The notes under the pieces were generated by a model. The model had not been told where the DNA came from and did not search any database. It saw only the letters and a program-made list of their open reading frames with translations. The position numbers and the translations under genes were made by a program. Below, one piece after another: positions 1 through 7,701 of a stretch of 64,000 nucleotides of DNA. Origin of the DNA: Mojavia pulchra JT2-VF2 (GTDB lineage: Bacteria > Cyanobacteriota > Cyanobacteriia > Cyanobacteriales > Nostocaceae); contig JAHHHN010000010.1 in NCBI GenBank assembly GCA_019359325.1, positions 1-64,000 of the forward strand, in the 5' to 3' direction. The first letter of the stretch is position 1, and each line of letters starts with the position of its first letter.

Positions 1-92
1 CCACACTGAACCCATCCCGAACTCAGAGGTGAAACGCTGCTGCGGCCACGATAGTTTAGGGGTAGCCCTACGCAAAAATAGCTCGATGCCAG
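1..92 (+). rRNA. rrf: 5S ribosomal RNA, 3' part
   Basis: The window opens inside a 5S rRNA. The conserved 5S core (CCGAACTCAGAGGTGAAACG) is present and is followed by the stretch that closes the molecule near GCTCGATGCCAGG. The 5' end lies outside the window, so an rRNA operon is expected just to the left. The 3' end is an estimate from the family pattern. A strong terminator hairpin follows 17 bases downstream. Confidence 0.93.
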
Positions 93-108
93 GTTTGTTA
101 TTTCAAAT

Positions 109-145
109 ACCCAGACTATGCCACTGTCATAGTCTGGGTGTTTTA
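109..145 (+). terminator. rRNA operon terminator
   Basis: A perfect 12-bp inverted repeat (ACCCAGACTATG at 109-120, CATAGTCTGGGT at 128-139) with a 7-base loop is followed by GTTTTAC. This is a Rho-independent terminator placed right after the 5S rRNA. Confidence 0.9.
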
Positions 146-220
146 CTTATTGTGGATAATAGCAATTAGGGCTAAAAGTAGCGAGCTAAGTCTTACTACA
201 GAACGGAAGCAATTTTTGTC

Positions 221-260
221 ATATCGTGTCCGGCTAAAGACTTATCATTATTGTAGAGAG
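221..260. repeat. Solo left end of a mini-element
   Basis: ATATCGTGTCCG at 221-232 followed by GCTAAAGACTTATCATTA matches the left end of the TIR-bounded element at 10053-10165 almost base for base over about 30 positions. No matching right end is visible nearby, so this is a truncated or decayed copy. Confidence 0.6.
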
Positions 261-347
261 CAGCAATAAGATTAAATCTCAAAAATTTATAGTCTGTGGC
301 AATATGCTGTAGGTACAGCACAAGAATTTGCATTCTAGGAAATACGA

Positions 348-533
348 ATGAACCGCTCGAAAATAGTTGCTATTATTACAGGTGCGATTTCTATTCTCTT
401 AGCGATCGCCTACTTAATTATCGTACAGTTGCTGGACTACCGGGACATGAAACCCGCCCCCATCAGCCAACTTAATCAACCACCAGCAATCGTTGCTTAT
501 AGTTGGCAGATTGAAAAAATTACCCAATTATAA
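348..533 (+). CDS. Small single-span membrane protein, unknown function
   Basis: A 61-residue protein with a basic N-terminus (MNRSK) and one strong hydrophobic segment at about residues 7-29, followed by a short polar tail rich in Pro, Gln and Asn. The topology suggests a small inner- or thylakoid-membrane protein with its C-terminus outside the cytoplasm. It stands alone between the rRNA operon and the convergent sigma-factor gene. The frame is intact and starts at an ATG. I recall similar short proteins in cyanobacteria but know no function. The size makes the call only moderately safe. Confidence 0.6.
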   Translation: MNRSKIVAIITGAISILLAIAYLIIVQLLDYRDMKPAPISQLNQPPAIVAYSWQIEKITQL

Positions 534-647
534 ATTACAGGCGTTGCAGAACAAAATCCAAATTCAGCAATGCCGAATTTTACAGCATTACAAAATATTG
601 GTGATGATCAGCAGCATTTTTAATTGCTTAAACTGTATAAATTTACA

Positions 648-1646
648 TCAGCTAGCGAGATAACTGCGTACCTGCTCCTCGTGCTGTCGTAGGAGTTTTA
701 GCGCTTTTGATTCTATCTGTCGCACCCGTTCTCGACTGATGCCCATACGCTGACCAATCTGTGCTAAAGAAAATTCATTACCATCGATTAGACCAAAACG
801 TAAAGTTAATATTTCTCGCTGTTGAGGAGAGAGTTTTGCTAACAAATTTTGTATATCCTGGTGCAGGGATTGCTCAACAGCGTAGGCTTCTGGAGAGAGT
901 CCATGATCCTCCAGCGTATCCTGCAATACTGCATCTTGCTGTTCTCCAACTCGGATCTCTAGGGAGATGGGTTGACGTGCCAAGCGTAAACACTCTCGAA
1001 TTTCACTAGTTGTTAAAGATAAGGCTATTGCAATTTCACTAGAGGTAGGAATACGTCCCAACTGTTGGGATAATTCTCGTTGCGCTCGCTTGATTTTATT
1101 CAGTTTATCAAAGACGTGAATGGGTAACCGGATAGCACGTCCTTTTTGAGATATCGCTCGTGTAATTCCTTGCCGAATCCACCAGTAAGCGTAGGTAGAA
1201 AACTTATAGCCAAGAGCAGGATCAAATTTTTCCACACCCCGCTCTAAACCTAAAGTACCTTCTTGAATTACATCTAAAAATTCTAGATTTCGTTTCTGAT
1301 ATTTCTTAGCTATTGCAACCACTAATCGGAGATTAGCTTGAATCATTCTGCGCTTGGCTTGCTGCCCTCGATTTATTTGTTGTTGCAATACTTCAACACT
1401 TAAATTTATTTGAGCAGCCCATTCTTGCAGTGTGGGTTCTTGTTTCAAGTTCACAGCCATTTCATCCTTGGCTGCCAATAAATGCATCATCTGCTGTACT
1501 TGATGGGCAAGAATAATTTCTTCCTCATCAGTTAACAAAGGTATCCGCCCAATCTCTTGCAAATAAGCACGCACGATATCATCTGTAGTTATTGATGTAC
1601 TATCTGTGTTGTGAACTGCTGTATTTGGAGAATTGGTATTAGTCAT
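648..1646 (-). CDS. RNA polymerase sigma factor, group 2 (RpoD/SigA family)
   Basis: A non-essential-type sigma-70 paralogue that redirects RNA polymerase, as cyanobacterial SigB-SigE do under stress or nutrient shifts. Region 1.2 is seen near residues 22-55 (DIVRAYLQEIGRIPLL). Region 2 contains the core-binding and -10-recognition helix with FSTYAYWWIRQGITRAI. Region 3 follows, and region 4.2 ends with GISRERVRQIESKALKLLR. At about 332 residues it lacks the long 1.1 region of the primary sigma factor, which places it in group 2. I prefer the ATG at 1646; a GTG seven codons upstream is possible. Its paralogue class (B, C, D or E) cannot be settled by eye. The small gene at 1720-1959 lies upstream on the same strand. 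Confidence 0.93.
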   Translation of the reverse strand: MTNTNSPNTAVHNTDSTSITTDDIVRAYLQEIGRIPLLTDEEEIILAHQVQQMMHLLAAKDEMAVNLKQEPTLQEWAAQINLSVEVLQQQINRGQQAKRRMIQANLRLVVAIAKKYQKRNLEFLDVIQEGTLGLERGVEKFDPALGYKFSTYAYWWIRQGITRAISQKGRAIRLPIHVFDKLNKIKRAQRELSQQLGRIPTSSEIAIALSLTTSEIRECLRLARQPISLEIRVGEQQDAVLQDTLEDHGLSPEAYAVEQSLHQDIQNLLAKLSPQQREILTLRFGLIDGNEFSLAQIGQRMGISRERVRQIESKALKLLRQHEEQVRSYLAS

Positions 1647-1719
1647 AATTATTTGCAACTCCGTCACATTAGCTTTAGTCTTCAGGGTCAGTCATTGCAG
1701 ATTTATTTAACTTTGGCGC

Positions 1720-1959
1720 TCAATCGTAGTCCATTTCAATTTCTCCAGTTGCAAATTTTTCTTGAACCAATGTTCTGTAAAGTTCAAGTTCTTCAACAGA
1801 AACCTTTTGGTCTGCAAACATATAAGCTTGGACATCATTAACTTCCTGCTGAGATATTTTGCCGTCAGCAACAGCGTTTTGAATCAGAGTTTTGAGTTTT
1901 TCCAATTCTTGGAGTTCTTGAGATGAAAGTTCATAACTATTAAAGCGTGTAATTTTCAT
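1720..1959 (-). CDS. Small acidic protein, TerB-like helical pattern
   Basis: A 79-residue acidic, all-helical protein. The segment AVADGKISQQEVNDVQAYM followed by VSVEELELYRTLVQEKF has the DGK-I-x(2)-E-E rhythm of TerB-type or EF-hand-like helical domains, but the similarity is too short to assign function. The start is well supported: AGGAGAG lies 8 bases before the ATG. The gene is 74 bases upstream of the sigma-factor gene on the same strand and may share a transcript with it. Function is unknown. Confidence 0.7.
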   Translation of the reverse strand: MKITRFNSYELSSQELQELEKLKTLIQNAVADGKISQQEVNDVQAYMFADQKVSVEELELYRTLVQEKFATGEIEMDYD

Positions 1960-2003
1960 TAATATCTCTCCTGCTAGGCTGAAAAATGAAGCTATTGCTG
2001 TGA

Positions 2004-2795
2004 TTAGCTTGAGTTTTGACTAGCATTTGCAGATAATACAGTAGATTGCAGGTTAAATTTGAGGCTTTGTCCATCGCGGCAGATTTGAAGTTTTAGCCTG
2101 CTGCCAACAGCATAATTTTCTACGCTTTCTTGCAGTTTGTGCGGGTTACTAATTGGTTGGTTGTTCGCTTTCACAATTACATCACCTGTATAGATACCAA
2201 CTGTTGCGGCAGCAGATTGCCGTATAACTTTAAGTAGAAGTATACCCAGAGATTCACTGATACTAACGGGATAGTAGAAGTCAGCGTTAATTCTTTGTTT
2301 CACCTCTGGTGTGAGTGTTACCATTTGAATGCCCAGATTCGGCACGACAATGTAGTTAGTGCGTCCATCAGCCATCCCTGCCTCAAAATCAGAGCCACCT
2401 GTAGCGCTAATTATGGTGTAAGTACCAGTATGATCCAATCCCAGGAAATTCTTAATTGCGATCGCCCAGACTTTAGTTTGAGTATAATTACTAAAACAGT
2501 TATTAATATTTGATACAAAATTTTTCACTGTGCGTGTGGGTTTAATACGCACTGCCCTAAAGCTTACTAGATTAAATACTGTAGTAATAAACTTAGGATA
2601 ATTAGCAGCAGCTAAGTTTGCAGATGGTTGATTTGGTTGAGACGACAGGGAATGCTGCGGTTGCAAACGCAGATTTAAAGCTGTGATTCCTGTACCTACC
2701 AGAATTAATCCGAAATAAGTTAAAGAACGTTTCCAAGTATTTGGCTGTGGTGGGTCAGGTCGTGGCACTAGTGAATTGAAATCCAAATCTGCCAT
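2004..2795 (-). CDS. HtrA/Deg-derived PDZ membrane protein lacking the protease core
   Basis: A 263-residue protein with a cytoplasmic tail, one membrane segment (about residues 24-42) and a C-terminal PDZ domain (about 165-258). It reads like a shrunken HhoA/HhoB/HtrA protease. The N-terminal KFITTVFNLVSFRAVRI resembles the start of the protease domain. VWAIAIKNFLGLDHTGTYT matches the HtrA stretch WAIAIGNPLGLDNT. LGIQMVTLTPEVKQRIN matches the usual linker into PDZ. The segments that carry catalytic His, Asp and the GNSGG serine are missing, yet the frame is open throughout. It cannot be a normal serine protease. It may bind unfolded C-termini, compete with true Deg proteases, or be a decaying gene. 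No Shine-Dalgarno sequence is evident. Confidence 0.8.
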   Translation of the reverse strand: MADLDFNSLVPRPDPPQPNTWKRSLTYFGLILVGTGITALNLRLQPQHSLSSQPNQPSANLAAANYPKFITTVFNLVSFRAVRIKPTRTVKNFVSNINNCFSNYTQTKVWAIAIKNFLGLDHTGTYTIISATGGSDFEAGMADGRTNYIVVPNLGIQMVTLTPEVKQRINADFYYPVSISESLGILLLKVIRQSAAATVGIYTGDVIVKANNQPISNPHKLQESVENYAVGSRLKLQICRDGQSLKFNLQSTVLSANASQNSS

Positions 2796-3007
2796 CGGAT
2801 CGAATTATTTTAAAATTCGTACTCTACTGATTTAATAACCTAGAATTGCTATTTTAAATAATATTTTTTGTTTCTTTTAATTTCAAGTTCCGATTTTTGG
2901 CATTTGATGCACTCATTCTGGTCTGGCGCTCAGGAATCGGGAGTTCTGAGTAATAATTTCTCCCCGTGTCCTCTTGTCCCCAATCTCCAACCCCCAGCTC
3001 CTACAAC

Positions 3008-6000
3008 TTATAAGCACAGAAGCTTGGAAATTGCAGATACCAATTCAACGGGATCAATGGGTTTAGCTAAATGCATCTGAAAACCTGCTAATAAAGCCAG
3101 CTGCTGATTTATTTCACCTGCATAAGCAGTCAAAGCGATCGCTGGAATCTGTCCTCCTGCACTTGCTGGTAAAGTTCGGACTCTCTGCATTAACATATAG
3201 CCATCCATACCAGGCATACCAATATCACTAAGTAATAAGTTTGGCTTTGCCGTTTTTAGTTTTTCCAAAAATTCCACCGCGGAAGCCACTACAGTTACTT
3301 CTGCTGCGTACTCATTGAGTACGCAGGCGAGCAATTCGCGCATATCAGCTTCGTCATCCACTGCCAGAATTTTAATTCCTTGCAAATTGATACTAGTACT
3401 CGGTCTTCCACTGTCTCTAGTTATAACTGGGAAATTTGCCAAAAGAGGCAATTGAACCGTGAATGTTGCGCCCATACCTTCTCCTGGGCTATCAGCCTGC
3501 ACAGTGCCACCATGAAGATCGACTAAATGGCGTACAATTGCTAAACCTAAACCTAAACCGCCAAATTTTCGCGTTGTAGCACTATCGGCTTGGCGGAAGG
3601 AATCAAATACATAAGGTAAAAAACTAGGTTTTATTCCCTGGCCTGTGTCAGTCACCTGAATTTGAGCATAGGAGTCAACCTGCTTCAATTTAATTTCTAC
3701 CAGTCCTCCAATGGGGCTGAACTTGACCGCATTAGAAAGCAAGTTCCACACTATTTGCTGCAAGCGGTTGGGATCACCTGCTATTTGCCCCACATTAGGC
3801 TCCAGTAAAATTTGGATTTGAATTGATTTAGCTTCTGCTGATAAACGCACTGTTTCCAGCGCCGCCTGAATAGTAGCTGCTATGTCAATGGTGGAGATAT
3901 TTAAGTTAAGTTTTCCTTGTAAAATTCGTGAGAGATCCAGTAAATCTTCAATCAACTGAGCTTGCAGTTTGGCGTTGCGTTCAATTGTTTCCAAGGCACG
4001 CAAAGTCATCGTTTCATCAAACTTATGGCTTTGTAGTAATCTAGCCCACCCCAAAATAGGATTTAAGGGAGAACGCAATTCATGGGACAGAACAGCCAAA
4101 AATTCATCCTTGATGCGGTTAGCTTCTTGGGCCTGAGAATAAAGCCGAGCATTATCCACTGCTAAAGCTGTACGACGAGCGAGATCCTTAGCCAAAGACA
4201 AATCAACTAAACTATAGTGTCGCCCTGACTCTGCAGTAATCAGAGTTATCGTTCCTAGTAACCGTCCTCGTGCTATCAGTGGCACACAAATATAAAATTT
4301 GTATTCAAAGCTACGAAGAGCTTGTAAATGTTCAGTATCTTCAGCAGCCGCAACTAATATTGAGTCTAGAATTTCGTTGGTAATCAGTTCTGGTTTTCCA
4401 GTTTGGATAACGCGAACTGCACCTAATGATTGATGAGTTGCATAACGCCGTCTCAATTCTTGGGACAACTTGACTTTTTCTGGATCTTGATGATGAATTG
4501 CTAGGCACTGCAACTTACCATCGTCATTTAGTAAATCAACGGCACACCAATCTGCTACCTGAGGCACAGCTAGATGGCTTAAACTGGTCAAGGTGGTTTT
4601 GTAATCGAGTGAATTGGCTAGTACACGACTGGCTTCAGCCAAAAACCTTGCCCGCTGTTCAGCCGCCTCAGCTTCTGCCCGTGCTAGTTGTTCACGCATC
4701 AATAGTTCGTTTCGGTCTGCTTCCGCTTGCTTGCGCTCGGTAATGTCTCGAATAATACTTAAGACAACTTTTTTTTGCTCAATAATAGCGCTTTGAGAAC
4801 TGACCTCTACAGGAAAAAAGCTGCCATCTTTGCGAAGATGCACAGTCTCAAATAAAATACCGTACTGACTTGCTTGCTCAAATTGCTGAGTCAAGATTGT
4901 CTGAGTTTCTGGAGCTCTTAAATCTGCAATTTTCAGCGCCAGCAACTCCGTGCGGTCATAACCATAGGCTTTCACGGCTGCTTCATTCGCTTCCAGAATT
5001 TGACCATCACTCCCTAGTGATAAAACAATATCACGGCTGTGTTGCGATAGTAGCTGATAATGTCTTAATCCTGCTTCAACTTGTTTGCGTTGTGTGATGT
5101 CTAGCGAAACTCCGATGACTCGTTGTGCCTGTCCATCTGAGTCAAAGTATACTTTACCTTGGCTGTTAAGCCACCGTGCCTCTCCATCTGGAGTTATTAC
5201 TCGATATTCTTGAAAAAAAGCCTCTTCACCGGCGATCGCCCTAGTGAATGCCTGTTGAAAAATAGGCAAATCATCTGGATGCACAGCCAAAAGAAAATTT
5301 TCTGAGGTGCCAGATTTTATTCCCCAAAGGCTTTCTGCATTCTCAGAACAAACCACTTGGTCGGTTTTTAAGTTAATGTCCCAGGCAATTGCTTGAGCAG
5401 AAGTAAGAGCAACTTGCAATCGTTCTTCGGTTTCTCGTAGCGCCTGCTCAGATTTGTTGTAGGCTATCTCTGCCTGTGTGCGTTCCAATATTTCCTGAGA
5501 CAATCGTTGCAGGGCAACTGCCATATCTGCACGGGTAGCGTTGTCAGTTGCTAACAGTTTTTCAATCTCATCTTCAATAGAGCGAGTTGAGGGCTGCACT
5601 AAAAACTCGTCAAATTCATCACCTGTAGCGATGAATGCAGTTTGCTCACTCCAGCAATTTTGACCAAACAACTTGGAACAAAAGCCGGCAAACTTTCCTG
5701 CCATAATGTTACTACCCCAACAGACACCCAATGCTCGCTGGTAGCGTCCTTCCCAACTGTTTTTTATCCGAAAGTGACACTTTTGCTGTACTGTATCCAC
5801 TGACAGCAGTTGCATTTCTCCCCATCCGGCTGCGATCGCCATTTTTGCCAAGGCTGCAAATCCTGCTGCAAAACTGTCATATTGGGAAATAATTTGCCAG
5901 TCTATCTCAACGCTTTTGCGCCCCTCACTCTGGAGTGCCAAGGCAAACCTTTGTGTTCCCACCATCGCCTGGAACGCTGACATCAAACTAGCAACAGTGT

Positions 6001-6325
6001 TATCAAGCCACATTAGAATCGCAGGAAATTTCTCAATGGTAAAAACTCCCTGCTCTAATTGCCACTCTATTTCGCACCCAGATACTTGGATTTGAGGAAC
6101 CTGCTGTTTTCCTAGAGAAGTTTGTAGATTCTCTAGCAATCCAGACGTGTTTTGACATAATTGCCGATGTTGTTCTAACTGCTCTAACTCAACAACTCGT
6201 TGGCGTAGGAATGCCAGTTCTTTAATTAATTCTTCTTTTGGCTTGTCTGTGTCAAGCATGTTGCTAGTTGCTCTTAAGGTCTTTAACGGTACATCTGCTA
6301 ACAGAATGAATGATATAGGATTCAT
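3008..6325 (-). CDS. Hybrid sensor histidine kinase (V4R-like, PAS-PAS-GAF-HisKA-HATPase-REC)
   Basis: A 1105-residue soluble hybrid kinase with no membrane segment. After a short coiled coil comes a region at about 110-240 ending AGFCSKLFGQNCWSEQTAF and IATGDEFDEF, which resembles V4R small-molecule domains. Two PAS domains follow (about 300-415 and 421-535, each closing with DITxRKQ). A GAF domain is at about 575-725. HisKA has its phospho-accepting His near 748 in LSHELRSPLN. HATPase shows NLLSNAVKFS, DTGQGI and GLGLGLAIV. A receiver has its acceptor Asp near 1033 in LLSDIGMPG. It probably autophosphorylates in response to a cytosolic ligand or redox state. No cognate regulator is adjacent. 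An internal ATG at 6259 is an alternative start. Confidence 0.92.
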   Translation of the reverse strand: MNPISFILLADVPLKTLRATSNMLDTDKPKEELIKELAFLRQRVVELEQLEQHRQLCQNTSGLLENLQTSLGKQQVPQIQVSGCEIEWQLEQGVFTIEKFPAILMWLDNTVASLMSAFQAMVGTQRFALALQSEGRKSVEIDWQIISQYDSFAAGFAALAKMAIAAGWGEMQLLSVDTVQQKCHFRIKNSWEGRYQRALGVCWGSNIMAGKFAGFCSKLFGQNCWSEQTAFIATGDEFDEFLVQPSTRSIEDEIEKLLATDNATRADMAVALQRLSQEILERTQAEIAYNKSEQALRETEERLQVALTSAQAIAWDINLKTDQVVCSENAESLWGIKSGTSENFLLAVHPDDLPIFQQAFTRAIAGEEAFFQEYRVITPDGEARWLNSQGKVYFDSDGQAQRVIGVSLDITQRKQVEAGLRHYQLLSQHSRDIVLSLGSDGQILEANEAAVKAYGYDRTELLALKIADLRAPETQTILTQQFEQASQYGILFETVHLRKDGSFFPVEVSSQSAIIEQKKVVLSIIRDITERKQAEADRNELLMREQLARAEAEAAEQRARFLAEASRVLANSLDYKTTLTSLSHLAVPQVADWCAVDLLNDDGKLQCLAIHHQDPEKVKLSQELRRRYATHQSLGAVRVIQTGKPELITNEILDSILVAAAEDTEHLQALRSFEYKFYICVPLIARGRLLGTITLITAESGRHYSLVDLSLAKDLARRTALAVDNARLYSQAQEANRIKDEFLAVLSHELRSPLNPILGWARLLQSHKFDETMTLRALETIERNAKLQAQLIEDLLDLSRILQGKLNLNISTIDIAATIQAALETVRLSAEAKSIQIQILLEPNVGQIAGDPNRLQQIVWNLLSNAVKFSPIGGLVEIKLKQVDSYAQIQVTDTGQGIKPSFLPYVFDSFRQADSATTRKFGGLGLGLAIVRHLVDLHGGTVQADSPGEGMGATFTVQLPLLANFPVITRDSGRPSTSINLQGIKILAVDDEADMRELLACVLNEYAAEVTVVASAVEFLEKLKTAKPNLLLSDIGMPGMDGYMLMQRVRTLPASAGGQIPAIALTAYAGEINQQLALLAGFQMHLAKPIDPVELVSAISKLLCL

Positions 6326-6806
6326 ATCTGATTTTTAAAATATATGTAGAAATATACGTAGGGCGGGCATTACCCACTTAGTACTTGAGTAAAATCAATT
6401 AAAAAAATAATAAATAAGTTATTGTAATTGGTAATTACTAATTCGTAATTAAATACGGTTGATAAAAAGTGATCTAACAACGGTTGCGCAATTTCAGGTG
6501 CTGCTATATTTGTATAGCCCAAAAGTTACTGAGATTAAACAATATTTACCGGATAATTGTCTATACTTTGCGCTAAGTCTTAGTTTATTTATAATTTGGC
6601 GATCGCTTGCCTACAAATCTGAAGTAAGTTCAGGTTTGGGCTTTATATGGGCAATCTGCTGTATATTCGGCTTCATGGGGCACTTAGGCAAGGTTCAATT
6701 CGTCACCATTAGCCATGATGGGTAAATCCTGGTTCACAGAACTGTTAAAACCGGGAATATTTCTAACAAAGCAATTACAATGTGGCAAGTAATGTCGGAG
6801 GATAAT
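6326..6806. other. Gene-free A+T-rich spacer
   Basis: A 481-base spacer between the divergent hybrid kinase and the secreted-protein gene. It is A+T-rich and carries short repeats of the GTAATTAC/TAATTCGTAATT type. An open frame at 6459-6725 lacks a ribosome binding site and family resemblance, so I do not call it. Confidence 0.5.
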
Positions 6807-7196
6807 GTGAAAACAGCGGTGATTGCCAAAACACTAATCACATCACTAGGTTTGTTTGCTTTTTTAGCCCCAAGCCCAGCATCAGCTCAACTCATACCAC
6901 AACCGTGGGTTTCAGTTGGTGGGAAAGATGGCGATGTCACCTATGCTGTGGGAGCTAGAGCTTTGAATTTAGGGGTTGAAGTGGGAAGCGGCCCTGATGG
7001 TGCTACTGGAGTGGATGTTCTGAAATTTCTGAATTTGCCAGTGATTTCGCCTTATGTAGGAGTTGGATATTATTCAGAAGATAAAGGTATAGCGGTTTCG
7101 GGCGGTGTTCAGGTAGGAGCTACCGATAACATTTTCGTGGGTGCTGGTTACAATTCTGTTCGCGGATTTAATGGCCAACTTGGAATAAGATTCTAA
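6807..7196 (+). CDS. Secreted beta-rich (barrel-like) protein, unknown function
   Basis: A protein of about 129 residues with a clear Sec signal peptide (basic start VKTAVIAK, hydrophobic core, cleavage expected after ASA before QLIPQ). The mature part alternates Gly-rich short strands (VSVGGKDGDVTYAVGARALN, YVGVGYYSE, FVGAGYNS) and ends in GQLGIRF with a terminal Phe, as small outer-membrane barrels do. I chose the GTG start at 6807 because GGAGG lies 5 bases upstream and the signal peptide then begins correctly. The same frame opens upstream at 6780. Outer-membrane location is inference, and no enzymatic motif is seen. Confidence 0.7.
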   Translation: MKTAVIAKTLITSLGLFAFLAPSPASAQLIPQPWVSVGGKDGDVTYAVGARALNLGVEVGSGPDGATGVDVLKFLNLPVISPYVGVGYYSEDKGIAVSGGVQVGATDNIFVGAGYNSVRGFNGQLGIRF

Positions 7197-7474
7197 TTTT
7201 TGTTCTCACACCCGGATTCGGTATTAAAAATAAAAGCTAATTCCGATGTCTTTCTGTTTACCTAGAAGCTGATATTCCGTTACTTCCACTTGAATATACC
7301 CACTGGTTAGGATTACTGAGTTAATTTCTTCACTAATCTCTTAACTTGGTGTAATTTAGTGAAACTGCAAGGAATGCCTCAGCTAACTATTTCATTTTGG
7401 CTGAGGTCTTTCGCTAACTAATGTAATTAGTTTCCTGACCGAAAAAGAAAAGAATTGAACCGCCTACATTTATT

Positions 7475-7610
7475 TATGGAGAATAAAAAATGTGGAGCAA
7501 CATTATTGAATCCCCCAGATTTATCTGTGAAGTCTTCAATTTTGAATTCCCCGTACCCCTTTGCTTAAGAAAGCTACGCGTATCGTCTCGCAGACAAGGG
7601 ACTGAACTGT
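7475..7610. repeat. Decayed copy of the 12481-12707 dispersed element
   Basis: The stretch AGAATAAAAAATG, AGCAACAT, AGATTTATCTGTGAAGTCTT and then CCGTACCCCTTTGCTTAAG with AAGCTACGCGTATCGTCTCG parallels positions in the element at 12481-12707 in the same order. The terminal repeats of that element are not visible here, so this copy is partial. The rest of the 7197-7701 spacer shows no gene. Confidence 0.65.
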
Positions 7611-7701
7611 CGTCTTAATTAATCATAGTTTATAGTTCAAGTCACCTCAATATCATTAGATAATAGTATATGTTAAGGAAGTTAAAGATAGGAATTTCCT
7701 T

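Noticed and set aside
6459-6725. 88-codon open frame with a hydrophobic middle
   Set aside because: No ribosome binding site, no recognisable family and A+T-rich spacer context. It looks like chance.
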